64,000 nucleotides of DNA from the NCBI RefSeq assembly GCF_019890675.1, contig NZ_JAIOAA010000009.1:1-64000 (forward strand), in the 5' to 3' direction. Below the pieces are notes generated by a model. It had not been told where the DNA came from, made no database searches, and saw nothing but the letters and a program-made list of their open reading frames with translations. A program made the position numbers and the translations under genes. The first letter of the stretch is position 1; each line of letters begins with the position of its first letter. The DNA is from Micromonospora sp. PLK6-60 (GTDB taxonomy: Bacteria > Actinomycetota > Actinomycetes > Mycobacteriales > Micromonosporaceae). This document shows, in pieces, positions 18,070-24,888 of the stretch.

Positions 18070-18667
18070 CCGGAAGTTTGAAGTTCTCGCGGTGGCTACC
18101 TGTTTGCTATTGGCGTCGACTGGTTGCACGACCGGGGACGACGGGGGACGACCCGAAGCTGGCGCGCCGAGCTCCGCATCCTCCGGGTCCATCGGCTCAC
18201 AAACTCCGCTGCTGCCACCGCTGCCGCAGGGCGGACAGCGCGCGTCGTGTATCGATTCCGTCGCCACGGAGGCGGATCCGGGCGAGCTGTACCGCATAGC
18301 GACGGACACCGTCGCGGTGTCGTCCCAGGTCCTGCAACCCAATGAGTCATCCGATAACCGGGGGCCGACTCGGCTCTTCGCCAAATGGGGCCTTTACGTG
18401 CGGGCCGGAACGGCTGCGGAGCTGCAAGTGGCACCCGGATGGGAGGACCGCGCCCGCATCGGCTGGGGCAGAAACGCCAAACCGACAACTACTGTGCAGG
18501 TCGAGGCCTGCCCCGCCAGGGGCACGCCGGCCGGATGGTCGGTCTTCACCGGCGGCACCTGGGTGTCAAATCCGGCGTGCGTACCGCTGGTAATCAGGTC
18601 TCAGGGACGACAGGTTGACGTGCGTCTCGCGATAGGCGTCGAGTGTCACGAGAGCTCACCCCGGTAG
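18056..18667 (+). CDS. Putative lipoprotein of unknown function
   Basis: 203 residues from the GTG at 18056. The N-terminus FEVLAVATCLLLASTGC is a lipoprotein signal with lipobox LASTGC, followed by a Ser/Gly/Pro linker. The remaining ~150 residues form an unrecognised extracytoplasmic domain with three cysteines (SCIDS, EACPARG, NPACVPL) besides one near the end (VECHES). It overlaps the end of the phosphatase gene by 14 nt. The open frame continues upstream, so the exact start is not certain. Codon use is less GC-extreme than flanking genes, consistent with island DNA. Confidence 0.6.
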   Translation: MWAGSRKFEVLAVATCLLLASTGCTTGDDGGRPEAGAPSSASSGSIGSQTPLLPPLPQGGQRASCIDSVATEADPGELYRIATDTVAVSSQVLQPNESSDNRGPTRLFAKWGLYVRAGTAAELQVAPGWEDRARIGWGRNAKPTTTVQVEACPARGTPAGWSVFTGGTWVSNPACVPLVIRSQGRQVDVRLAIGVECHESSPR

Positions 18668-19222
18668 GGCTGCCCAAGACCTCCCGACCTAGGCACGGCA
18701 CAGACGGCAAGTCGCTGCCCGAGTGTCGCTCCCGAGCAATTGCCGAATTGACCTCTTATAGATCAAGCGGGCCGCGCCGGCCGGCCCCGGCCTGCTGGCG
18801 ACCTTCGGCCGGCATCGGCCGGGCCGGCCGGCTGCACTGCGGCGACCACTGGCACGAAGGGCTGAGGCGGGACGATCGCCCTCGGGGTTGCTGTCCATTG
18901 AGGGCGGGGCGATCGCTGCCGCGCAGCAGAGCTGCTTGCCCCTGGAGTCTGGTGGGCACTGCCCGCGGATTGATGACGACGAGGACCAGGGCGTGACCCA
19001 TCCCCCGGATGCCCGATCCTCTACGCCACCCGGCCGGCGTCAAGGGCGCCGCGCGTCGGCACACCGATGGCCTGCGGCCACCCTTGACCCCGACCGTGCG
19101 CCGCAGTCCTCGGCACCTATCCGGGGATGGGGCAGTCTCGCGGCCACATTCGGCGAGGGAGGCTGGACGGTCTACCCCTGGGAACTTGACGCGAGACATC
19201 GTCGCCACGAGAGGATAGGCGG
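18668..19222. other. Gene-poor stretch inside element A
   Basis: About 555 bp without a convincing gene. It contains the dispersed GC-rich repeat at 18742-18833. The remainder gives only short open frames with no ribosome sites or recognisable domains. Confidence 0.6.
18742..18833. repeat. Dispersed GC-rich repeat, copy A
   Basis: Begins GCCGAATTGACCT, then a variable AT-rich run, GATCAAG, and a long CGGGCCGCGCCGGCC / CCTTCGGCCGGCATCGGCC block. It is nearly identical to 22700-22803 except for an 11-14 bp insertion there. It can fold into GC-rich hairpins. No open frame is shared with confidence. Confidence 0.75.
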
Positions 19223-19819
19223 GTGCGGTCCTCCCTTTCGACACCACCTGCTATTCCCGCCGGCGCCCTCGCCGCAGGTCCACAACCGATGCTTTCCGCT
19301 CAGGGCGACCTGCTCTTGCGACCGTGGAGGCCTTCCGATGCGTCGGTCTTCTTCGCTGCGTACCGGGACCCCGACATTCAGCATTGGCACACTCGCCAAC
19401 CCGCGTCTGAGGACCAGGTCCGTGAGTGGTTCCAGCAGTATCACCGGGCCTGGGAGCAGGAGACGGGCGCGAGTTGGGCGGTGACGCGCGGCGGCGGTGA
19501 GGTGCTGGGGCGCATCGCCATGGGCAGCATGAATCTCGATGACGGTGTCGCAGGGTGCGCATATTGGGTGCTCCCGGCCGCTCGTGGAGCAGGCGTGGCC
19601 TCCCGAGCGCTGATGGCCTTGAGCGCCTGGGCGCTCGGCGAGGCCGGTTTCCATCGTCTGCACCTGGATCATTCGACCCGCAACCAGGCCTCCTGCCGCG
19701 TCGCCGTCAAAGCCGGGTTCCTACTGGAGGGCACCAAACGCAGCGACGCCATCCACTCCGACGGCCGGCACGACATGCACCTGCACGCCCGTATCCGTGG
19801 CGACGAGTCACTCGCCTGA
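19223..19819 (+). CDS. GNAT-family N-acetyltransferase
   Basis: 198 residues. The region from about residue 27 is a RimJ/RimL-type GNAT: LLLRPWRPSDASVFFAAYRD, the acetyl-CoA pyrophosphate loop LPAARGAGVASRALMAL (R/Q-x-x-G-x-G/A), LHLDHSTRNQASCRVAVKAG and FLLEGTKRS. It transfers acetyl from acetyl-CoA to an amine, possibly a protein N-terminus or small molecule. GTG at 19223 has AGAGGA 8 nt upstream. The first ~25 residues look unstructured. It is the last gene of element A before att site 2. Confidence 0.85.
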   Translation: MRSSLSTPPAIPAGALAAGPQPMLSAQGDLLLRPWRPSDASVFFAAYRDPDIQHWHTRQPASEDQVREWFQQYHRAWEQETGASWAVTRGGGEVLGRIAMGSMNLDDGVAGCAYWVLPAARGAGVASRALMALSAWALGEAGFHRLHLDHSTRNQASCRVAVKAGFLLEGTKRSDAIHSDGRHDMHLHARIRGDESLA

Positions 19820-19840
19820 TCCGGGTTTGTCTCCGGCCGT

Positions 19841-20061
19841 GCAGTCCGCAAGAGGTTGACGGACGGCGGGGGAGTAGTGAGAGATGTCGAGAGGTGTTTC
19901 CGCTGCTAAAAGGCCAACCAGGCAGCTCGTCGGGTCGCCCATCTTGATCTCATAATCCCTCGGTCGCGGGTTCGAGTCCCGCCCGCCTCACTAGAAACGG
20001 ATACCCAAACGAAGGGGTGCAAGGTCGCAGAACGCCGGCCACGGCCGATGTGGTGGCCAAG
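19841..20061 (+). repeat. 221-bp element-junction repeat, copy 1, with att site 2
   Basis: Colinear and gap-free match to 23401-23621: 108 bp upstream flank (GTCCGCAAGAGG ... CGCCCATCTTGAT), the att core, and about 74 bp downstream (GGATACCCAAACGAAGGGGT ...). The stretch is non-coding and marks the boundary between two integrated elements. Confidence 0.85.
19949..19987 (+). other. att site 2 (tRNA 3' end duplicate)
   Basis: 39 bp identical to 16231-16269; the next base differs (T for C). It lacks the 5' half of a tRNA, so it is not a gene but the footprint of site-specific insertion. Confidence 0.85.
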
Positions 20062-20100
20062 CGGCGGTCGGACTTCGTACCGGGTGGTGGACTCGTGGGG

Positions 20101-20511
20101 TCAGTTCTGGCCGGGGCTTGCTACGGGTAGCCCCACTTCCTTGGCGCATTCGAGCAGCCGCCGGTCATAGGTGACGAAGGCGGTGAGTGCCGTACCGGAT
20201 TCGTTGGTTAGCACCTGGGCGGTGGCCAGGTGGATGGCGTCGAGGCTACGGAGCGTCGGCTCGGCGAACGCGGCTGCGGTTGCACGGATCGTGCTGTCGA
20301 TCTCCAGTCGGAACAGCCGTCCGACGGCAGCCGGCACTCCGATCAAAGCCTGCGGAGCTGATCGGCGCAGCGCAATGGATACTTCCACCTCGACGAGAGC
20401 GGAGGAGACCAGCGGCACGTCGTTGTGCTTGTTGAGCCAGGAGACAAGGTCGGCGCTGCACATCTCCTGCCGAACCAGCTTGACGACGGCAGCTGAATCG
20501 AGATAGATCAC
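20101..20511 (-). CDS. vapC: PIN-domain ribonuclease toxin, VapC-like
   Basis: 136 residues. PIN-fold acidic residues: MIYLDSAAVVKLV (first Asp), LVEVEVSIALRR (Glu), LRSLDAIHLATA (Asp), FVTYDRRLL (Asp). These enzymes cleave RNA and arrest growth until neutralised. Its GTG start overlaps the antitoxin stop in GTGA, the usual coupled order of antitoxin first. Lies at the left end of element B, where it would stabilise the element (inference). Confidence 0.9.
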   Translation of the reverse strand: MIYLDSAAVVKLVRQEMCSADLVSWLNKHNDVPLVSSALVEVEVSIALRRSAPQALIGVPAAVGRLFRLEIDSTIRATAAAFAEPTLRSLDAIHLATAQVLTNESGTALTAFVTYDRRLLECAKEVGLPVASPGQN

Positions 20512-20786
20512 CAGCGCTCCTCGTCACGCATTGCAGTGAGCGAGGCGGCCACGTCCACACTCTCGTCACCGAGCTTCGGCGGAAGTGGAACAGAGCCGCC
20601 GCCGGTGGGAGGGACGGCTCGCCCTGCCGCTACCAACTTGGCCAAAACCGACCTGTCGTCGCCTACCGGCACAAGTCGGGCGATCGGGTGTCCGCGATCG
20701 GTGATCTCGACGGTCTCGCCGCCACTCACCCGAGCCAAGACCTGGCTGGTGTTCTGGTTCAGCTCCCGGACACCGATGCGTTCCAT
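20508..20786 (-). CDS. vapB: Phd/YefM-type antitoxin of the VapC-like toxin
   Basis: 92 residues. N-terminal Phd/YefM DNA-binding fold MERIGVRELNQNTSQVLARV, then ETVEITDRGHPIARLVPV, typical of this family; the C-terminal half (LPPKLGDESVDVAASL) would wrap the toxin. The ATG at 20786 is preferred over the GTG at 20792 because a TACACT -10 box lies 7 nt upstream, fitting a leaderless message. A perfect palindrome overlaps that promoter, so autorepression by the antitoxin or the complex is expected. Confidence 0.9.
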   Translation of the reverse strand: MERIGVRELNQNTSQVLARVSGGETVEITDRGHPIARLVPVGDDRSVLAKLVAAGRAVPPTGGGSVPLPPKLGDESVDVAASLTAMRDEERW

Positions 20787-20793
20787 GGACACG

Positions 20794-20815
20794 AGTGTAG
20801 AACTATATGTTCTAC
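20794..20815 (-). promoter_or_regulatory. Promoter -10 box and operator palindrome of the VapBC operon
   Basis: On the minus strand the -10 box TACACT (20794-20799) is 7 nt from the antitoxin ATG. GTAGAAC-TATAT-GTTCTAC (20797-20815) is a perfect 7-bp inverted repeat with a 5-bp AT centre, overlapping the box and reaching toward -35. This is the expected position for an autoregulatory antitoxin operator. Confidence 0.75.
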
Positions 20816-21123
20816 GGTTCTAGCTCCTGGCGTCATCCGGGCCGCCTGTTCGCCGAGTAGAGAGATCCACGATGTCTAGGCCGTGTGGCTGCTCGGCGGT
20901 TCGGTGGGGTGATGTCGGAATCATCGCGCACGAGGTCCGCGAGTTGGGCAAGTTCAGGGGGCAGCGGATCGCCTGCGATCGTGGCGCGGTGGTTCGCGTG
21001 GTGGTACCCCCGGCCCACCACGCACAGCCCCTGGTCAACCATGCTGCCGATGGCAGGGCCACCAGCATCCGAGCCTGGGTGGAGGGGGCGGCCGAGGGCC
21101 GGTTGATCAGGCAGTATGGCGCC
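20816..21123. other. Intergenic stretch between the VapBC operon and the DinB gene
   Basis: About 310 bp. The DinB frame is open here but has no sensible start before 21124. A 69-codon minus-strand frame (20833-21042) exists, with no domain or ribosome site that I can support. Confidence 0.4.
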
Positions 21124-21885
21124 ATGGCGGAAGAGTTCACCAATACCGATGCGTTCCGTGGTGCCAGTTTCCGAGGCACGGACCTGTCCGGCGCGACGTT
21201 TCGCGACTGTGATCTGAGGCAGGTCAGGATCGTCAGTTCGGAGGTTGCCGAGCTGAGAGTGTCCGGATTCGGGGGGCGCGTCGGCACAGTGGTCATCGAT
21301 GACGTCGATGTCACTGCCTTCGTTGGTGCTGAGCTCGACCGGCGATATCCCGAGCGCGTGCAGGTGCGGGCGATCCGGAAGGCGGACGACTACCGCGAGA
21401 TGTGGGCCATCCTCGAACGCCTCTGGTCGGACACCCTCGCCCACGCCGAGCTGCTGTCTGAGACCGCTCGCCAGGAGCGAGTCGATGGCGAGTGGTCCTT
21501 CGTCGAGACGCTGCGTCATCTCGTCTTCGCGATCGACGTATGGGTGGGGCGAATGCTCCTCGCCAAAGAGACGCCGTACCACCGGCTGGGCCTGCCGCCC
21601 ACGGACTATCCTGCCGCCGGAGCGGCGGAGTTGGGGATCGACCTGGACGCCCGTCCCTCGTATGGCGAGATGGTGGCGCTGCACGCCGACCGCCGGGCGC
21701 AGACGCGGAACGTCCTCGACACCCTGACCGACGCCGAGATGGAGCGGATCATCACCGCTGCGCCCGCACCGGCATGGGGTGTGGAGTCACACTCGGCCGG
21801 CGATTGCCTGCGGTGGGTGATGGAAGAACACTGCGAGCACCGTCGCTTTGCCGAGCGCGACCTCGCCCTGCTCCACACCCGCTGA
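21124..21885 (+). CDS. Pentapeptide-repeat plus DinB-fold protein
   Basis: 253 residues from the ATG at 21124. The first ~45 residues hold pentapeptide-like repeats (DAFRGASFRGTDLSGATFRD); the rest is a DinB/mycothiol-type four-helix bundle with the metal-ligand histidines in VETLRHLVFAIDVW and MEEHCEHRRFA. DinB-like proteins use thiol cofactors (mycothiol in actinobacteria) for detoxification or isomerisation. The combination is a conserved actinobacterial type, so the 5' pentapeptide part is native and not a fusion artefact. It belongs to element B. The downstream sequence carries a damaged tRNA-end fragment. Confidence 0.8.
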   Translation: MAEEFTNTDAFRGASFRGTDLSGATFRDCDLRQVRIVSSEVAELRVSGFGGRVGTVVIDDVDVTAFVGAELDRRYPERVQVRAIRKADDYREMWAILERLWSDTLAHAELLSETARQERVDGEWSFVETLRHLVFAIDVWVGRMLLAKETPYHRLGLPPTDYPAAGAAELGIDLDARPSYGEMVALHADRRAQTRNVLDTLTDAEMERIITAAPAPAWGVESHSAGDCLRWVMEEHCEHRRFAERDLALLHTR

Positions 21886-21903
21886 TCGGCGAGCACGAGC
21901 CCA

Positions 21904-21926
21904 GGTTCGAGTCCCACCCGCCCACC
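21904..21926 (+). other. Degraded tRNA-end (att-like) remnant
   Basis: GGTTCGAGTCCCACCCGCCC resembles the T arm and acceptor of the tRNA at 16199 with a G-to-A change and a lost base. It may record an older insertion inside element B. Confidence 0.45.
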
Positions 21927-22032
21927 CTGTTGATCTTTCGTGCGAACCCCCTTGGCAGCGGCGGCGTCGCGCCGCTCTGCGTAGCTGCTCGACGCGGACT
22001 GTGGCTGGCCACGGATCCGCCGCCGGATGTAC

Positions 22033-22038
22033 TAGCGT
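22033..22038 (+). promoter_or_regulatory. -10 box TAGCGT of a leaderless gene
   Basis: TAGCGT, 7-nt spacer, ATG at 22046. The same hexamer with the same spacing precedes the genes starting at 31333 (minus) and 55536. Confidence 0.6.
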
Positions 22039-22045
22039 CGGGGGA

Positions 22046-22438
22046 ATGAGGGACCGCGCTGCGAGGTACGAGCCACTGACGGTGGCACGCCTGGGTGCTC
22101 TGCTCGTCGGATCCGACGAGACGCGACGGTGGCGGCTGGTGGCGGAGTTCCTTGAGGAGTACCGCTGGGAGCCGGCCGAGGTGCGCGCCGGTCTGCTGGA
22201 GCAGGAACCCACTTCTACCGGTGACGAGCACTGGGATGTGTTCCTCGCGGCATTGACGGAGCACTTGGCTGCCAAGGACGGGCGGGGTGCGCCGCCGTGG
22301 GTCGAGACGCGGTCGCTGCGGCGGTTCTGGTTCCCCTTCAACACCCGGGCTGCGCGGGTCGACGCGGTGGTGCACGCGCCGGCAGCGTTCCGTCGTCGGG
22401 GTGTGTACGTGTCGGCGCAGGAGTTGAACGTCGCGTGA
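22046..22438 (+). CDS. Upstream partner (antitoxin-like) of a nucleotidyltransferase toxin
   Basis: 130 residues, no membrane segment or enzyme motif. Sequence such as RLGALLVGSDETRRWRLVAEFLEEYRWEP and FWFPFNTRAARVDAVVHAPAAFRRRGVYV is familiar from small actinobacterial proteins encoded just ahead of DUF6036 nucleotidyltransferase-like proteins; naming it antitoxin is inference from that pairing. TAGCGT box 7 nt before the ATG. The stop overlaps the next start in GTGA, the coupling typical of a toxin-antitoxin pair. Its toxin partner here is destroyed, so the gene may be a relic. Confidence 0.6.
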   Translation: MRDRAARYEPLTVARLGALLVGSDETRRWRLVAEFLEEYRWEPAEVRAGLLEQEPTSTGDEHWDVFLAALTEHLAAKDGRGAPPWVETRSLRRFWFPFNTRAARVDAVVHAPAAFRRRGVYVSAQELNVA

Positions 22439-22554
22439 GCCTTGATGATCCACTGTTGGACCGCGCGGCGATCGAGGATGCTTTCCGCCGGCTCGGGGAC
22501 CGGCTGTCGAGGCGAGGTGTGGTCGCGGATCTCTACATCTTCGGCGGGTCGGCC
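22435..22554 (+). pseudogene. DUF6036 nucleotidyltransferase-like toxin, N-terminal fragment
   Basis: Only the first 40 codons match the family: LLDRAAIEDAFRRLGDRLSR and VVADLYIFGGSA, the last being the start of the nucleotidyltransferase active-site loop (GGSA before the expected metal-binding DxD). After GGSA the reading continues into unrelated sequence and runs open to 23040 without the R-x-T-x-D-I-D motif or the rest of the ~180-residue protein. Cause: insertion or recombination at about 22555. The GTG start overlaps the upstream gene (GTGA). Confidence 0.65.
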
Positions 22555-23073
22555 ACCCGAGCCGAGTGGTGGAACCGCGAACGTGTCGCCAGCGGCATGG
22601 ATGAGGCGTACGCCGTCCGCGTGCTCGACGCCCTGGACGAAGCCAGCCAGCCATCCGCGCTCACCACGGCGTGTCCGTACTGCACGACCAAGCGACACTG
22701 CCGAATTGACCTTTTAAGGATCAAGGCGGCCCGCAAGCGGGCCGCGCCGGCCGGGCCCCGGCCTGCTGGCGACCTTCGGCCGGCATCGGCCGGGCCGGCC
22801 GGCCACGCTGACGGACTGCAAGAGCTGTTTGCCCTCTGGGCAGGGATCTTCGACAGAGATGGGGAGGCCCGTCCAGACGGTGCGGTAGTCGATGGTTGCG
22901 CGGGTCGCCATCCCCACCGTGAGTCCTCCACGATGTGTAGGACTCACGGCGGAGATGGCTCTTGGGCCCGGCGTGTGGGAGGAGGAGCGCGAGTCAGCTC
23001 AATGCGCGAGGAAGTCATCAGAATCAGCTCGCCGCTATGATCTCGTGACCGCATCGCGCCCCGGGGAGGTCGG
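22555..23073. other. Scrambled gene-poor stretch in element B
   Basis: About 520 bp. Contains the interrupted toxin frame, the dispersed repeat copy B and unassigned sequence; no gene supported. Confidence 0.5.
22700..22803. repeat. Dispersed GC-rich repeat, copy B
   Basis: Second copy of the repeat at 18742-18833, starting GCCGAATTGACC and containing CTGCTGGCGACCTTCGGCC; an extra GGCCCGCAAGCGGG segment adds a small hairpin. Both copies lie about 0.8-1.2 kb ahead of an att site. Confidence 0.75.
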
Positions 23074-23382
23074 ATGGAGACGTGGCGCATGCTCGCCAGT
23101 GCCGTCGCGTGCCTGGTTGTGAGCCTTGTAGGTGCTGCCCTAGCGACCAATTTTCGTGGCGTGACGGAGTGGCACGTGCGGCGGTCGATGGCTACCGCAA
23201 GCGTGTTACGGCGAGTACCGCCATGGCGCTGGCTACCAATGGCGAGCTACGACCAGCGCGTGGCACGTTTCGTCTTGATGGAACGCGCGATCGGCGTGAT
23301 CTTCACTGCGATGGGCGTCATGTTCTTGATCGTTCTCGCCTACGCCGTGTTCTCGGGCGCGCCGATCAATTCGAGCCGTTGA
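23074..23382 (+). CDS. Small membrane protein of unknown function
   Basis: 102 residues with two predicted TM helices: about 6-24 (MLASAVACLVVSLVGAALA) and about 70-94 (AIGVIFTAMGVMFLIVLAYA). Between them is a basic, Trp/Arg-rich cytoplasmic-type segment. GGGGAGG lies 5-6 nt before the ATG. It is the last gene of element B before att site 3. No family recognised. Confidence 0.65.
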   Translation: METWRMLASAVACLVVSLVGAALATNFRGVTEWHVRRSMATASVLRRVPPWRWLPMASYDQRVARFVLMERAIGVIFTAMGVMFLIVLAYAVFSGAPINSSR

Positions 23383-23400
23383 CTGGCGAGCGGTCCGCAT

Positions 23401-23621
23401 CTGGTCCGCAAGAGGTCGGCGGACAGCGGGGGAGTGATGGGAGATTTCGAGAGGTGTTTCCGCCGTTAGAAGGCCGGTTGCGCAGGTCGTCGGAACGCCC
23501 ATCTTGATCTCATAATCCCTCGGTCGCGGGTTCGAGTCCCGCCCGCCCCACTCGAAGCGGATACCCAAACGAAGGGGTGCAAGGTCGCAGAACGCAGGCC
23601 AGGGTCGGTGTGGTGGCCAAG
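23401..23621 (+). repeat. 221-bp element-junction repeat, copy 2, with att site 3
   Basis: Second copy of the junction at 19841-20061, same length, roughly four-fifths identical upstream of the core and more similar in the core and downstream part. Marks the B/C boundary. Confidence 0.85.
23509..23551 (+). other. att site 3 (tRNA 3' end duplicate)
   Basis: 43 bp identical to 16231-16273, including the CCCCAC end that differs at site 2. Confidence 0.85.
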
Positions 23622-23730
23622 TAAGGAAGGGGCCGGCGTGCCAGTTGCGTCCCCGTTGGGGTGAGAGCCGAAGGTCAACGGCGGTCAGCTCCTGGACGTG
23701 GCAACCGGCGGCGAGTTCGGCGCAGGTACG

Positions 23731-24027
23731 ATGGCGATTTCATCCCGTGACCAGCCCATCGGAAGCACGGCCAAAATGACAGGGATGCCTCCCGCCGCAC
23801 TGGTGTCGATCGTCGTCCTGCTCGTAGTGCTTGCCATAGACGTATGGGTCTACGCCGACGCCAAGGAGCGACTGAGGCGCGGGAACCCCGTCTCCGTTTC
23901 CCTTGGGTCGATCCGGGTGGAGACTCCGGAGGCATGGTTCCTCGGTTGTCTGATCCTGTGGATAGTGTTCTTCCCGCTCTACCTGACAGCCACCAGGCGG
24001 AACCCGTTCGGTCACAGCAGCGGGTGA
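23731..24027 (+). CDS. Small membrane protein of unknown function
   Basis: 98 residues from the ATG at 23731 (ATGs at 23776 and 23785 are alternatives; none has a clear ribosome site). Two TM helices: about 20-37 (PPAALVSIVVLLVVLAIDVW) and about 67-86 (WFLGCLILWIVFFPLYL), separated by a YADAKERLRRGNPV segment. Similar two-helix proteins are common in Micromonosporaceae, function unknown. It is the only gene of the short element C. Confidence 0.55.
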   Translation: MAISSRDQPIGSTAKMTGMPPAALVSIVVLLVVLAIDVWVYADAKERLRRGNPVSVSLGSIRVETPEAWFLGCLILWIVFFPLYLTATRRNPFGHSSG

Positions 24028-24173
24028 CGACAAGGTGTCACAGCCGCCCGCCTTGGCTGTCCGCACTCAGTCCGCAAGAGGGCGACAACGGCGGGGAGCG
24101 CTGTGCGATGTCGAGAGCCGTTTCCCCTGTTGGACGCCGGTACGTGCAGGTGGCCCAGGGTGGGCAACTTGAT

Positions 24174-24214
24174 CTCGTAATCCCTCGGTCGCGGGTTCGA
24201 GTCCCGCCCGCCCC
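24174..24214 (+). other. att site 4, right border of the island
   Basis: 41 bp match to 16231-16271 with one change (A to G at 24177). Upstream flank retains weaker similarity to the junction repeat (GTCCGCAAGAGG at 24070); the downstream flank is unlike the others and leads into ordinary chromosome. Confidence 0.8.
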
Positions 24215-24232
24215 TCCACGCAAAGCCCCTGG

Positions 24233-24775
24233 TCAGGCGGGCTGCTGACGATCCGCCCCCAGTGGGAACTCGCCGACGGTGCGCCACGGGCTCAGGCCCG
24301 GCGTGCCGGCGATGAGGCGAACCATGTCGACGGCGGCGTTGATCGGCAGCTGCGCGGCGACGGTTTCGGCGGCGTGGCTCAGGGTGGGCTTGGGGGCGTC
24401 ATGGCCGATGGTCAGGTGCGGCACCACCTCGGTGTGCGCCCCGCCGTACGGGGCGACCTCGGGATACCGCTGCCACACCGCCGCGGTGAGGTCCCGGAAC
24501 GGGCGATCCGGCTGGGGCGCGAGCCAGACGACCGCGTCGCCGAACCAGCCGATGTGGGTCAGGGCGACGTCGAACCGCGGTATGCCGGCGATGGTCTCCC
24601 GCAGCACGGCCAGTGTTCGATGGTTGATCTGCTGCGGAGGCAGGAACGGGTAGAGGACGGTCACGTGTGCCGGCACACCCCACGAGGCAGCCGCGTCGAG
24701 CGACTCCCGGAACCGGCCCACCGCTTCTTCGGCCTCGGGTATCGGCACGATGAGCGCCGTCTGTGTCGGTTCCAT
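24233..24775 (-). CDS. 2'-5' RNA ligase/cyclic phosphodiesterase superfamily protein
   Basis: 180 residues. Two HxT motifs define the 2H fold: HVTVLYPF (about residue 37) and HLTIGHD (about 120), which together bind and cleave 2',3'-cyclic or 2'-5' phosphodiesters. Cytosolic. Members act on tRNA halves, cyclic nucleotides or NAD-derived cyclic phosphates; the substrate is unknown. It immediately follows att site 4 and faces it, so it is the first host gene beyond the island. Confidence 0.85.
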   Translation of the reverse strand: MEPTQTALIVPIPEAEEAVGRFRESLDAAASWGVPAHVTVLYPFLPPQQINHRTLAVLRETIAGIPRFDVALTHIGWFGDAVVWLAPQPDRPFRDLTAAVWQRYPEVAPYGGAHTEVVPHLTIGHDAPKPTLSHAAETVAAQLPINAAVDMVRLIAGTPGLSPWRTVGEFPLGADRQQPA

Positions 24776-24888
24776 CCCGGAAGTTTCCCGGTCCGGGCCG
24801 GTGCTGGTCCACGCGGTTTCGCCACCGGCACGGGCGGGGGTGGCTCACCGCCGTGGCACCAGCCACGACGGTGAGCCACCGCCGGTCG

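Noticed and set aside
20833..21042. 69-codon minus-strand frame
   Set aside because: Plausible composition but no ribosome site, promoter or recognisable domain.
19949..24214. Extra tRNA genes at the att copies
   Set aside because: Each copy has only the anticodon 3' side, T arm and acceptor 3' strand; the 5' half and D arm are missing.
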